Source: Beta vulgaris subsp. vulgaris (lineage: Eukaryota; Streptophyta; Magnoliopsida; Caryophyllales; Amaranthaceae). Taken from it: a stretch of 64,000 bases of DNA. The stretch lies in NCBI RefSeq assembly GCF_026745355.1, contig NC_079209.1, positions 3,541,795-3,605,794 of the forward strand, read 5' to 3'. Under the pieces are notes generated by a model that was given only the letters and a program-made list of their open reading frames with translations, was not told the DNA's origin and did no database searches. The position numbers and the translations under genes are program-made. This document shows, piece by piece, positions 21,808 through 33,877 of the stretch (its first letter is position 1; every line of letters begins with the position of its first letter).

Positions 21808-23645
21808 TTTTTTTTTTTTTTGACTTAACGCGACGAATTCATTAGTGCATAATTAAGTTGGGTTTACAATACAACTACTTCTTGGGTCATTTACGTCTGT
21901 ACCCGAGTAGTAGTCTAGCAAAATAAGTTTATAACAATCCGGGGGAGGGTTCAAAATACATTCAAAATCAAAACAACAACGACTGTCTTCTCTTGCACAC
22001 TTTGCCAACTCGTCAGCAGGGGTGTTGGCTTCTCTTCTTTCATGGATAAGCTGACCTCCGTCCTGGTCTAGGAGTGTCCTGCACATTTTAACTATTCTGG
22101 TTAGATCATCTTTTCTTTCTTCCCTGGAATTTATTTCCGACACAGCTTTGCTACAATCTGAGGCGATGGTGAAGTTTGTCCAAGCTTCTTCCCGTGCCCA
22201 TTGGAGGCCGAGAAGTATAGCTTGAGTTTCTGCCACTTTGCTGTTCTTACAAAAACACTTGGTCTTAAAGCCTTTTATCCAACCTCCAGAACTATCTCTG
22301 CAAAGTCCTCCTATACCTGTTACAAAGTTAGTGACCAAGAAGGACGCATCGACATTGATTTTCATTTTGTTTGGCTCAGGGGGTTTCCATTTTGTGTTGT
22401 CTGGTGAAATACTCGGTTTTTTCTTTTGTAGGTTGGGATTCGGTTGTGAAAAGAACCATTCTTGGGCAAACCACGTTAAGCTTTTTATGAAAACATCTTC
22501 ATTATCATTTTTTCTTTTAAAAATCCAATTGTTTCGTCTTTTCCAAAGTTCCCAAACAGCGAAGGAGAATAGGACATTCCAAGGAACTTTCCCATAGCGA
22601 ATTGTGGCAAGTTTAAGATTTTCTTCTATCCAAATGTATAAGTTTTGATTTAGAGTCCAATTTGGTTTGTTGATTTTATTCCATATGGAATCCGCTCTTG
22701 GGCAATCTCTCAAAATGTGGAGGATATTTTCTTTAGAATTAAAACAGGTGCTACATTCTGGGGAGTTTACACATTTCCTAAAAAAGAGGTTTTCATTCGT
22801 GGGTAGTCTCTCCCACCACGCTTGCCATAGGAATAGTTTAATTTTTGGGTGCCCTGGAGCATTCCAAATGATGCTCCAGTCGAGTTGAGATTTAGTGTGA
22901 TTTGGTTTAATGCTTTGGATGTAGCTAGCGGCTTCATGGTTGTTGAATTTTCCTTCAGAAGACCAGGAAGAGTAGAGTAAGTCTTGCTCTTCATTTAGGT
23001 TTATTGACTTTGCAAGGTTTATGAGGTTTTGGGGTAGGTTCGAAGGTAAGTTTTCCTCTACGTTGTGGGGTAGGACCTCCGCTAGGCTTTTCCTCTCCTC
23101 AGAGTCAGTCAGAGGTCCGGTAAAATGTTCTCTCAATGTGGTGTTCCCCATCCATTTATCTAGCCAAAAATTAATCGACTCTCCCGTCCCCGGGTTCCAG
23201 CATAAACTCTCTTTGTAGATTTCCCACCCTTTCCCTATGTTTTTCCATAAATAAGAACCTTTTTTGAAGGAGAGGGGACCTTTGTCTTTTCTGATATACT
23301 TGTCTGCCATGAAGTGAGCCGCCCAATTTTTCTGATTATCCAGGTTCCAGCATTGTTTTACCAACCCTAGTTTGTTTAAGTCTTCGTTTGTTCTAAAACC
23401 TAGGCCTCCTAGTTCTTTTGGTTTGCACACATGTTCCCAAGCTATCCAGTTTATCCCTTTTTTATTCCTTCGGTTTCCCCAAAGAAAGTTAGCAGAATGC
23501 TATCCATTTTTGTAGTTAAGGTTTTCGGAAAGAGAAGACCCTGCATGAAATAGCGAGGTATTGACTGGAAGGTGGTGGAGATGAGAAGGGCTCTTCCTGC
23601 TTTTGGTAAGCAGTTAGCTTTCCAGAGGTGTAACTTTAAATTACC
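21808..23645 (-). mobile_element. 5'-truncated L1 LINE
   Basis: The poly(A) tail is the T run at 21808-21821. The body holds the last third of ORF2 and ends abruptly near 23640, just upstream of an LPKAGRALL-like segment. No target duplication was identified. 5' truncation is the usual product of incomplete target-primed reverse transcription. Confidence 0.8.
21853..23640 (-). pseudogene. L1 ORF2 C-terminal part: zf-RVT and RNase H
   Basis: An open frame of 525 codons from 23430, continuing open upstream to about 23490 without an ATG. A shift there joins it to the end of the RT domain. Counting from 23430: an FLWG/KELGGLGFR block lies at the start, the zf-RVT region at about 186-252 (WKLFLW-like start, CxxC and HIL-xx-CP), and RNase H at about 357-480. 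RNase H shows Asp361 (NVDAS), Glu401 (AETQA), Asp425 (ASDCS) and Asp473 (PADELAK). RNase H would remove RNA from the cDNA hybrid. It is unusually intact for a truncated copy, but it cannot be translated as ORF2 because RT and endonuclease are absent. Confidence 0.8.
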
Positions 23646-24120
23646 ATCAGGTTTTCAATTTCTCAAAATACTTTATAGACCATAGTCAATTTATGTGTAA
23701 ATTATTTTAATTATGGGTAAAATAAGCTAATTGAAATTAGAGAAAGAGCTGCTCAAGCTAGCTAATTGAATATTATCAAAGTTCAATTATAAATGTACAA
23801 AGGAAAGTACATGTACAGACTACAGGGGATTCTACTACAGCTTTCCATGCACTAACAATTTTTTTTCTACATTATCACTAATTGATCTAGAATTAAGTAG
23901 TACCTGGTCTAGTGAAAAAGATTGAACATCATGATCTCAGGCCTCAAGGTTCCTGTTATGGTCGATTATTTGTACAAGTGTAGTTGATATTTGCACTCGA
24001 CGGGTCATCTGGATGAAGTGGTAGCGGCAGGAGGTCTGGACTGAAAGTGTAAATGCTTAGCTACAAACGTGGGAGACTAAGTCAACATAGAGAAGAGGAA
24101 TGTTAGAAGTAACGAGACTT
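23646..24120. other. Spacer, no gene seen
   Basis: AT-rich, without reading frames or repeat ends that I can name. Confidence 0.4.
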
Positions 24121-24403
24121 AGGGGTCGTTTGGTAATTTGTTGCTGGCTGGTTTAGCTGGCTTGTTTAACTAGCTGGAAGCATTGGCTGAATGTATTAGC
24201 TTTTTGAGCTGGCTGTTCAAGCCAACTGTTTGTAATAGTGTTTGGTCAAATCAGTTGTGGTTGTTGGATGTTTATTAGAAAGTTTGTGGGCCAACAAGCC
24301 AAAAGCAGATCCAAAAAGCTAATACAGATAACTTTTTCATTTTGGCTTAAAAGTCAGTTGTTCAGCCAACCAAAAGCCAATAACCAAACACTTTTTTTAA
24401 CTA
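24121..24403. mobile_element. MITE-like inverted repeat
   Basis: GGTCGTTTGGTAATTTGTTG on the left is complementary, with mismatches, to AAAAGCCAATAACCAAACAC on the right. GCTGGC words pair with GCCAAC words inside. CGTTTGGT ends are shared with other MITEs here. No target duplication was fixed. Confidence 0.55.
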
Positions 24404-24561
24404 TTTGACCAAATTAACTTAGAAGAAAATGGATTGCGCACTCACATACTTGAAAAGCAAACTCAGAGCATCCAGAACACTTATCGTCATTCTTTATTAT
24501 ACAAACACTATTTTTCACTATCACTGATCATTATTTATTGTTGTTGACATTGTACTCAGTT

Positions 24562-27500
24562 TTTTTTTGGATAAGTTTAGGCCACTTTTATTTCATGGAA
24601 TAGGATCATTACAACAGTCCCCATACATTATCTGGATCAAAGAAAAGACAACAAGGATTACACTTTTCTACATTATAGAGAATTCAGATTTGTTAACACC
24701 ATGCTAGAAATTCTGCATCTCGCCTGAGACCTTGTTTTGCCATTGAATCAGCTACCATGTTTGCCTCCCTCCTTTGATGAATAATGGAGATTTTCAGTTC
24801 AGATTTTCTAGCATTCCGGATAAAGTTTAGGGGGAACTTTAAATTCCATGGGCCTCCACATTCTTCATTGCACCATCTTACTGCATTCAATGAATCAGAT
24901 TCAATGATAATCTGCCGATGCTTGATCTTGTCACTTGATGAGGTGATTTTTATTGCTCGCACAATTGCAAAAATTTCCGCTGAATTAATTTCCATTTTTG
25001 GTATTGGGCTGGAGAGTAGAGCAATGAATACACCTGATTCCGACCGAAGGACGCCTCCCGCGGCTGCATGGGATAGGTTAGGGTCATACGACGCATCTAC
25101 ATTTCATTTCAGAATGTTTTTTGGAGGAGGGGACCAGATGATTCGTTCCGTTGATGATGCGTTGTGTGTAAGGCTGGCCAGACCATAACAAGCATTGAGG
25201 ATTTCTAACCACCTCATCCGAAGAGTATGGGAATGGGTCATTCCATCCCTTGACCCACCAACTTATTCTGAGGAGCACTAAGTCTTGTAATTCCTTCATG
25301 GAAACAGAAGAGTTACAGAAAATCCGGGCATTTCTTTTTTTCCATATTGACCAAACGATAACAAAGAAAGCCGCAAGCCAATTTTTTTTAAAAAATTCAC
25401 CTTTCACACCCATCATCCATTGAGAGAAAGCATCGCGCAACTATCTAGGGGCCACCCATTTGATGTTCCAAACATTGAACCACCATCCCCATAAAGCCCA
25501 TGATAGTGAGCAATGAATGAATAAGTGATCTGATGATTCCATGTGAGATTTGCATAGAACACATGTGGCCTCTTCCTCTGGTATAATGCCACACCGAAGA
25601 AGTTTTTCTTTTGTATTGATTTTGCCCAACATGGAGAACCATAGGAATAACTCAATACGAGGTGGAACAAGCCCACGCCATACACCCTTAATAACATCAT
25701 TGGTAAGTGAAACAGATTATTTTGCCAGCTCCTTTGCAGCCGATTTTACAGAGAAAGAGCCAGATTTTTCGGGGGTCCAAATGAGTGAATCGCTTTCATA
25801 AGGAGAGAGGACAACCTGTTCAAGAAGGAGTGATAGCCTGTGGTACTCGTCAAGGTCTCTGGGTCTCAGTTCTCTCATCCAAGTGAAGGACCAGGTCCAT
25901 GATAGACCATCCCATAGCCCAAAGGATGCAATAGAGGCATTCGGGCTTGAAGAGATCGAATATAGTCTCGGAAAAATGATTCGGAGAGGAGATGGGCCGA
26001 TCCAATACTCATGCCAAAATTTCGTGGACTCTCCATTTTCCACTGCTTTTCTTACCATATTTGTCAAAAAGGCTCTTGTAGAATCATGAGAGAGAATAAC
26101 TTTACAGATTTTTCGCCACGGTCCGCCCTTATTAGGAGGATGCAAGTCTGGGATCACTAAATCATCATCATCATACTTGTACTTGTTTTGAACAACTTGT
26201 CTCCAAAGCGTATTAGATTCGGAGAAGAACCTCCAAATCCATTTGAACAACAAAGAGAGGTTTCTATGAAGAAGATTCCCAATGCCTAGACCACCGAGAA
26301 ATTTAGGCAGCTCAAGTTTATCCCAAGCCATTAAGGGCATGGATTTCGTATCGTTTGAGCCACTCCAAAGAAAAGATCTTTGGATCTTGTTGATTTTGTT
26401 GATCACCCCTTTTGGCATTGGAAATAGAGACATGAAATATATCGGCAAACTCGAGAGAGATGATTTTAGAAGAGCAAGCCTTCCTCCAATAGAGAGGATT
26501 TTACCTTTCCATGAGGCGAGTTTTTCTCCATTTTTAGAATAATCGGGTCCCATCTAGCAATTCTCGATGATGATCCTCCAATGGGGAGACCGAGATAATC
26601 AAAGGGAAGGGAGCCTCTTTTACGTTGAAGTGCCGTGGCAGCATTATCCAGCCATGTGTCGTCCAGATTTACACCCATTAGAGAACTTTTGAAGAAGTTG
26701 ACCTTGAGGCCCGAGGTCAGATGAAACACAATTAGGGACTTTTTAATGTTAAGCAGGACATCCAAATCCGGTGGACAAAAGATGATAGTATCGTCTGCGT
26801 ACTGCAGATGGGAGATTTTTATTCCACCATTGGAGACAGGAATTCCATGCAATAGACCCAAGGATTCTGCTTTCCTGAATACCAGACTGAGAACCTCCGC
26901 TACTAGGTCAAAGAGTAGTGGGGATAATGGGTCGCCCTGGCGAAGCCCACGATGCAATTTGAATGGCGGAGTGGGGGATCCGTTAACAAGTATTGAAGCA
27001 GACGCGCTTGTCACGCAGGCATTCATCCAGCGCCTCCAAATTTCTGGGAAACCCATTTGAATCATGACCCAATCCAAAAAACTCCAGGCTATCGAGTCAA
27101 AAGCCTTTTGGAAATCGATTTTGAGAATAAGGGCCTTTGTTTTGTTTTGCCTGCATGAGTCAATAATTTCACTGCCACTAAGGCCCCATCCAGTATCTGG
27201 CGACCTTTGATAAAAGATACTTGAAAAGGCCCAACCACCTGGCTCATTGTTTGCTGTAAGCGACCCGCAAGCAATTTAGAAAGGATTTTGTATGCACAGC
27301 CTATCATACTAATAGACCTAAAATCATTGAAGCCCTTTGGCAATTTGGATTTTGGAATAAGAGCCACCAAGGCTGTATTGCAGCCTTTCGGGAGAGAGGC
27401 AGACTTCCAGAATTCAGCAATCATTGCGTACATATCATCTTTGATAAATTCCCAGGAATTTTTGATGAAGGAGAAGTTAAATCCATCTGGTCCAGGTGAT

Positions 27501-27748
27501 TTTTGGCTATCACATGAGGCTACGGCCTTATCAATTTCTTCCGGAGTAAAGGGAGCAATCAACATCTCAGATTGTTGTGTGCTTAGGTTTCTGAAATCCA
27601 ATCCCTCAAAGTAAGGTCTCGTTGAATATTCCTCTGCAAATATTTCCTTGAAGTAATTGACTGCTCCTTTTTCCAGACCTGCAAGATCAGATGTGTGAGA
27701 TTCGTTAATGATAAGAGAGTTTATGCGATTTTTCCTTCTTCTAATTGA
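24562..27748 (-). mobile_element. 5'-truncated L1 LINE with 17-bp target duplication
   Basis: The element is bounded by TGACATTGTACTCAGTT at 24545-24561 and 27749-27765. On the minus strand it ends in a short A tail (T run at 24561-24568). The 5' end falls between the endonuclease and RT of ORF2. The perfect duplication shows a single target-primed insertion that has not been rearranged at its edges. Confidence 0.9.
24693..27748 (-). pseudogene. L1 ORF2: RT, zf-RVT and RNase H, several frameshifts
   Basis: From the 5' side, 27748-27089 carries the RT start (SPGPDGFN, FRSISMIGCAYKILSKLL, FIKGRQILDG). A shift near 27110 leads to 27077-26466, with GLRQGDPLSPLLF and the catalytic QYADDTIIF, then YLGLPIGG. 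A shift near 26520 leads to 26553-25717 (thumb region, PKFLGGLGIGN). Shifts near 25700 and 25430 lead to the zf-RVT block (EEATCVLCKSHMESSDHLFIHC). A shift near 25100 leads to 24995-24693, the RNase H end (AEIFAI, ESDSLNAV, MVADSMAK). At least four shifts make it non-functional. The shifted order matches one ancestral ORF throughout. Confidence 0.85.
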
Positions 27749-27765
27749 TGACATTGTACTCAGTT

Positions 27766-28352
27766 ATTTATCTTAGATTGTTTTGACTGTCGTCCTTCGT
27801 TGACAACAGTTGCAATTAGTGGATTGGTGGATTCATAGTCACTCGCGGTTTTTTTACTCATCTTCACTAGAATTTTTCGCGTCAAGATTTCCTTGTGTCC
27901 TTCTCCTTGATTTCCCTCTTTGATTCATCTCGTCCCAGCGAATTAATCTAGTTGTTGACGTTCCATCAATCCGTTTCGACCTTACGCATATTTTTTACCT
28001 AAATAGTTCCAAGATATATCAGTCCCCCCGGTAGTGACACCTTAAGGATATATAGGGATTTGCCTTACCTTTTCTCTCTACTGCTAAAAGGCCTTGCCTG
28101 CTAAATTAGCCAGGTCAATAACCTAGCAGAGGTTCCGTGGTTCAGTAGGGCACTTCTTCTTTATCGAAGAAAAATCCACTAACTCTAACAACCTATCTCT
28201 ATATGACAAATTACAAATACGGCATTATATTGACCAACTTAACAACTAGAATTTGGAATGAAGTTTCTTCTCATGAAGGTTCTAGCATTCGTGATTACTA
28301 GAGAATTATGCAGGAGGATTATTTATTGTCCTACTGATTCTGTCTTAGTTCA
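27766..28352. other. Spacer, no gene seen
   Basis: Mixed AT-rich sequence with no protein-like frame and no clear repeat ends. Confidence 0.4.
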
Positions 28353-28645
28353 TACTCCCTCCGTCCCAATTTATTTGCTACATTTTGCCATTTAGGTGTG
28401 TTCCAATTTATTTGCTACATTTGCGACTATTTCCATATATATATAGTACATAGGTCCCACACCTTATTTACAAATTTGCCATCACTTCCTTCTTGGTTTT
28501 TGTAAATATTTCCATATATAGTACATAGGTCCCACAATTTACCTATATGTTTTTTTGTTAATTCTTGTTATGGCAATGGTCCCCACTCTCTCCTTGGTTT
28601 TTGTGATAAAGTAAATGTAGCAAATAATTTGGGACGAAGGGAGTA
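28353..28645. mobile_element. Stowaway-type MITE
   Basis: Left end TACTCCCTCCGTCCCAATTT, then ATTTGCTACATTT; right end TGTAGCAAATAATTTGGGAC, then GAAGGGAGTA. TA at both edges. 293 bp, with an internal duplication of a TAGTACATAGGTCCCAC segment. Confidence 0.85.
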
Positions 28646-28826
28646 CATGTTACCAAAACCATAAGTATATGCTTCAAAAAACCAAAAACTAATAGATATT
28701 TGTAGTGAAAATAATGTTTTGAAATGCGTAAAAGTGCATTTGTTGCATTTAAAATGAAAAGGATGAAGTATAAGATATGTGCGTGTTGAAATTCATAATG
28801 AGGCATTAAGATCAATTGATACAACT

Positions 28827-29013
28827 AGGGGAAATAATGAGCTTGTCTTGTTTGTGAACAGTTCGGGATCGACTCGATCGAAACTCGGCTCGTGGTGACT
28901 CGGCTCGGATTCGGACTCGACTCAAAATTTTAACGAGACGAGCTGAGCTAGGAAAATTTCGAGTCAAAAGCCCGTGAACAAGCTAGCTAGGTTATACTTT
29001 TACATAGAAAAAT

Positions 29014-29058
<45 letters not shown>

Positions 29059-29345
29059 GTATGTATATAATAACCTAGATGTCACATGATTATAAGTTAA
29101 TATTTTCATAAAGAAAACCTATAAATCTCAAATATTAAAAAAGGAATAACCAATAAAACATGTAAACACTAGGGGTTATAAGAGCCAAGCATGCTGCTAA
29201 ACAGTTCGAGCTTGGCTCATTTAGAATTTGGTCAAGTTTGGCTCGAACAAAGTTCGGCTTGAACAAAGTTTGCCTCGTTAAGATTTGAGCTCGGCTCGAG
29301 CTCGATTAAACTTAAACGAACACAAGCATATGGCTTAGCTTGACC
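28827..29345. repeat. GAGCTCGGCTCG-word repeat, hAT-like fragments
   Basis: The left end TAGGGGAAATAATGAGC resembles the ends of the hAT element at 40594-42869 (TAGGAGT, then ATAATGAG). CTCGGCTCG words fill 28870-28960 and 29190-29320. A (GT)n microsatellite at about 29018-29050 runs into a TA run up to 29060. A second TAGGGGTTATAAGAGCC start lies at 29170, so two fragments may be joined. Confidence 0.45.
29018..29060. repeat. (GT)n/(TA)n microsatellite
   Basis: About 16 GT units followed by a short TA run. Confidence 0.9.
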
Positions 29346-29720
29346 GATAAGAAACCCTAACCATATAAATTTGTCATACCTATCATTTGATAGTTTAGAA
29401 CTTTCATAAATTTCGGTGTCAATGCACCTCTCTTTACGAAGAAGCAAATACTATATAATAGACGTGTTGAAAAATGAAAAGCAGGGGGCAATAAATACCA
29501 GCGATGTCACATTAGCTTATAAATATCTCGTAAATGACAATATTGTAATGGACTACAACTTCCATAAGTTAACATGGGTAAGATCACGTCGGATCGAAAG
29601 TACAACAATCACAATACATAGTTACTAGGGATTAGGCTTTCGCCAACATAACAACTTGAAATTATTATATGGATATTCATTGGAAATAACTTATATGCTT
29701 CTATACCATAAGCCGAACTA

Positions 29721-31526
29721 TTAAATCTCAAAATTCTTCAACCTTCGAGTGATCCTTGCACCAGCATCACTTGTCGCAGCCTCACCTATCTACAGGAAAT
29801 TCAAAAAACCAAAAAGTTAAGAGTTACCCCTCTTATGAAAAAAAAGACATGCCGTTACTATATATAGTCCCCCCTATCTATTTTTTAGAAATGGGCAATG
29901 GTGTGGGCTGGTCCGTGAGCTCTAGTGGACCGGGCTAGGATTTCACTGCACATGAACGGACCGTAAAATTCACGGTTTGGGTGGGCTGGTCCACGGGCTG
30001 AAAAATCTTGGCCACACCGATTTATTACCGGATTTCACGTTTTGGGAAGCAGTTTTGGCGGTTTGTGAGCCTAGCTAGCTAGCGGGCCAATTTGATTAAA
30101 TTTGTTATTGTTACATAAACCTTTAAAATTAATTAAATTTGTACGATTATTAATATTAATGAATAATTTCATTGTTTTTGAATTTGATTGAATTATAATA
30201 TATGCAATTTGATTAAAATATATACAATTTGATTTATATGTACACAGTTTGGTTGAATAATTAACGATATATGTCCTCAAAATTATGCATTGACATGCGT
30301 GAAAAGTATAAGTGTATAGATTAAAATGAAATGGAGGGAGCATATTTAACCCTACCTGCGCATGAATGGTATGAAAGACAGTGTTCTCAGCAACAGAATA
30401 ACTAGCGTTCACAACTTCAGCATTTTCCTCGTGAAGAATTCGGACAGCCTCAGTAAAAACAAACTGGCACTCTAATCCAGTAACCAAAGTAACCTCAAGA
30501 GCACTCCCATTTTCATTCACTTCAATTTGGACTGACGAGTTCGAGGAGTAGCCAGGTCTAGTGCTGGAACTACCTTGTGATCCTCCAACTCCCATCATTC
30601 CATCCCTAGTTTGCCTCAAATTTTCGACGTTTCCTTGTAGTTGCTTGATGTAGTTTGTTGCTTCATCTAATTGATCCGGAAGTGGCTACATATATACATA
30701 AACCATTGTCAATCTTCATTACATTAGCATTATATATATGACATGAATGTTGTACATTATTAATGTATTGATCACCCCTCTTATGATATATATACTCTCC
30801 TAGCTACCGTTCCTACCAAAAGGTAGAGGTAGGGTTTTGGAGATGCATGTATGCATGATAGATGTAAGATATAATGAATACTTAACTATTGATTATTGAT
30901 TATTGTACTCCCTTCGTCTAGCTAGAATTATGATGATACTATGATATTAACTAGTGAAGAATGAAGATATGACTTTTGAATTCGGACAAAGATAGTAACA
31001 TACTCCCTCCGTTTCATTTTAGTTTACACACTTACACTTTTCATGCATGTCAATGCAAAACTTTGAGGACATATATCTTTAGTTTTGTATTTGTAAAAAT
31101 TATAAAAAGTACATATCAAATAAAATACATGTTATGATGAATCTAACAAGATCACACATGACTATATTTTCATCTGCATATAAATCACAAATTATAGTCA
31201 AAGTGAATTTATGAATAGTGTAAAATATCAAAGTGTAACAATTAAAATGAAACGGATATATGTATATATATGATTGATAAATTAAATCCAGGCAAAGACA
31301 ATAATATCATATAGCAGTTTAATTAGGGCAAAAACAGTAACATGTATTAGTATGCAAAATGCAATAAATAAATAGAGATTGAGGAGAGGGAGGGAGATTA
31401 GAGAGAGACCCTTGAGGGATCCTGATTAGGGATAAGAGAGTTGAGTTGAGAATAAAGGTTTTTCATGTTGTTTCTTCTTTCTTTCTCCATGGTTTTTCTA
31501 CTTCTTTTGGGGGTTCCTTTGTCCAT
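29721..31526 (-). CDS. bHLH transcription factor (bHLH118/162-like), bHLH-2
   Basis: Three exons on the minus strand: 31526-31410 (39 codons), 30685-30356 (110 codons), 29789-29721 (22 codons plus TAA). Introns are GT-AG and phase 0. The 171-aa product starts MDKGTPKRSR. Its basic region, KTMEKERRNNMKNLYSQLNS, keeps the Glu and both final arginines needed for E-box contact. Helix 2 (PDQLDEATNYIKQLQ) follows the first intron. Then come a Gly/Ser linker and an ACT-like segment (VQIEVNENG to VFHTIHAQ). The tail is exon 3 (IGEAATSDAGARITRRLKNF). No stop or shift interrupts it, so it is probably functional. It faces bHLH-1 in opposite orientation about 15 kb away. Intron 1 holds a MITE; intron 2 holds a partial one and a GGGCTGG-word scrap (29890-30020). 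Target genes are unknown. Confidence 0.9.
30250..30345 (-). repeat. Partial MITE in bHLH-2 intron 2
   Basis: Read on the minus strand it begins TGCTCCCTCCATTTCATTTT and follows the left part of the element at 31001-31258 (ACTTTTCACGCATGTCAATG, then GAGGACATATATC). The other end is missing. Confidence 0.6.
31001..31258. mobile_element. Stowaway-like MITE in bHLH-2 intron 1
   Basis: Left end TACTCCCTCCGTTTCATTTT, right end TTAAAATGAAACGGATATA, with AGTGTAA / TTACACTT pairing inside. The right edge has lost part of its terminal motif. Confidence 0.7.
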
Positions 31527-31615
31527 GAGTGTTGAACTATAGGAGTACTAATAGACAAATAGTTGATTGTTTCCTAAAATATGAATTATGTATTAGATTT
31601 GTGTAAGCCACTAGG

Positions 31616-31623
31616 TATTTATA
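31616..31623 (-). promoter_or_regulatory. TATA box candidate of bHLH-2
   Basis: TATAAATA on the minus strand, 90 bp before the ATG at 31526 and flanked by C/G-richer bases (CCTTATAAATACC). It is the only good TATA match in the proximal 150 bp. Confidence 0.6.
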
Positions 31624-31639
31624 AGGAAACTTAGGGAAG

Positions 31640-32555
31640 AAAAGTCCAAGCATAGTATGAAGGGAGTATTCACCAATAACTTAGACACAACATATTAGGA
31701 AAGCTAAAGTTATAAGGGTGTGGGCCTTCACATATGTTCCATCTGTAAGAAAATCGGATTTCTTTGTTGACAACGGTTGACCTTGCATGTCACGAGGAAA
31801 TATTTAGCTAGCAAGTTTTCACATAGCATTACTCACTGTGTGTATGTGTATGTGTATGTACGTAGGTGTTGGACATAATGAAAATAAGTAAAGCTGATCT
31901 AGAACCATTGCATAACCTAATATAGGAATAATTATAGTGAATATAATGATATCAGTGATACCAACTTCTAATGATATACTCACTGTGTGTATGTTGTTCT
32001 TGAATTTATTACATTGATGCAACAAATATCTATCTTCCTTCTTGAAAGTATTACATTATGTATATTTGATCCATTTTCTTTATAAGGCACGAATATCAAG
32101 GTCAAACTTTGACCATATAATAAATTACCTTACTAAATATCAATATAAATTATAAAAAAAATTAAATAATGGTAAGATGGTTTTATTTCTAAGATATATA
32201 TACTATGATGTTATACTTTTTATTCATCACTTTACATATAATAATGGTCAAACCAAAATTTAATTTCTAAAGCCTATATATGTGTCTTATGCTTTCTAGT
32301 TTGATGAAAATTGTAACAAATGGAGGGTAATTGACAGGAAGTTTAACTGTCTGCCTGGAATGCAAGGATAATGTAGTTGTAAAAAAATTATTTGGAATTT
32401 TCCCACAACAAGATTATTATATAAGGTGTTTTTTCGCAAAAATTATTACAGATAAGGTCTTTTTCAAAACAACACCTAGGTTATATATAATATTACGGGA
32501 GATTATGCGATTCATTGTTAATGTTTATTATCATAATATTAACTTTTCTATTTGT
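31640..32555. other. Spacer upstream of bHLH-2
   Basis: The proximal part is the likely promoter of bHLH-2. The rest is AT-rich, with no gene or full repeat recognised. Confidence 0.4.
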
Positions 32556-32877
32556 TACTATCTCCGTTTCCTAAAGATCTTCCTTGTTACTGTTCCTACA
32601 GATACTAAGGAGGATCCATTTATGTGGGGTATGGGGTGGGTAAAGTAGGAGAGAGAAAAAAGGTTAAGAGAAATAAACAAATAAAAATGGGTTAAAGTAG
32701 GAGAGAGAAAGAGACTAAAATTCAATTAATAATGTAATGGTGGCCTATACAATAGGGACATGAGAGGGTAAAAAGGAAAAAAAATATTCCAAATAAGGAA
32801 TAAAGTAAAAGAGGGAAGATCTTTTGGAAACTTACTTAAATGAAAAGAGGGAAGATCTTTAGGAAACGGAGGAAGTA
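32556..32877. mobile_element. Stowaway-type MITE (GATCTTCC subfamily, copy 1)
   Basis: Left end TACTATCTCCGTTTCCTAAA, then GATCTTCCTTGTTAC; right end GGAAGATCTTTAGGAAACGG, then AGGAAGTA. TA at both edges. It shares nearly the whole sequence with 39151-39464. Confidence 0.85.
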
Positions 32878-33877
32878 ATAATATGTAGTAAAGATATTAG
32901 TCATCGAATGCATGGATAGAAGACTCTATAAATGCAAGTGAATAGTGTTTAGGAACACGGAGGGAGTAAGTATGAAGTACAAGTAAGTGGTACTCGGGAA
33001 GTAAGTATTAAGTGCAAGTCAGTGGTACTTGGGAAGTAAGTATTAAGTAGGTATAATTAAAAGATATAATACCTAAAAGTGTGCAATGCAAACCTTCAAA
33101 AACCAAATGACACATATAAGTCGGAAAAAGCAATAAATATTACTCCTTCCTCTGTTAAATTAATTTTTTTTTTGGTAAGTAAGGATATTATTAGCTCAAC
33201 CTCCTTCCTAAAGGTGTAGGGAATAGGGATGTAGGATTAGGGTGGGGGGAGGTGGTGGTGGTTGGGTGGTTAGGGTTAGGACATTATGTTAGGATTTAGG
33301 ATCGGGGTTAGGGGTTAGGTTTAGAGGGTTTAATTAGGATTAGAAGAGTTAATTAGAATTAATGACGTTAACCGTTGTTATCTATTAAGGGAATTTTGAT
33401 GTATCACCATGAAAATGAGGAGTACCAGGTGAATGTTGAAAAGTGCGAGGGTACTTGCTGAATAAACCGAAAACTCAAAGGTATTTAGTGAAAAATTGTA
33501 TATAAAACTACATAAAAAGTAACAACTTAGTGGAGCACACCTTCATTTCCCATGACCTCGACTCGTGATAGAGGCATCCCTTATATTGTAACAAAACTCC
33601 TCCCTCATAAGGTGATCCTCATGTACTAAAAACAATTAATAAAATCTTTTCTTATACGGGTACGCATATGTCCATAGGTCGAATCACTTACCTCAAGTAT
33701 CAACCCAAGCCATTCATATAGCTAACAACAACCACCGCCACAACCCTACCCTAAACCCTCACGACAATCCAACAAAATGTCCTTGGGGATTTAAGATTGA
33801 AGGCGGACAACTCATAAACCCGTAACTGTGAGCGAGCACTTGGCTTGTTTCAAAAGTAAATTTATAGTATCAACATA
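32878..33877. other. Spacer with a G-rich tract
   Basis: No gene. 33215-33330 is an unusual G-rich run of GGTTAGG / GGGTTAGG-like words on the plus strand, followed by AT-rich DNA. It is too irregular to be telomeric. Confidence 0.4.

Noticed and set aside
22238..22597. Plus-strand ORF of 119 codons
   Set aside because: Antisense shadow of the LINE zf-RVT/RNase H frame.
33215..33330. Interstitial telomere-like G-rich tract
   Set aside because: GGTTAGG words are irregular and do not form TTTAGGG tandem repeats.
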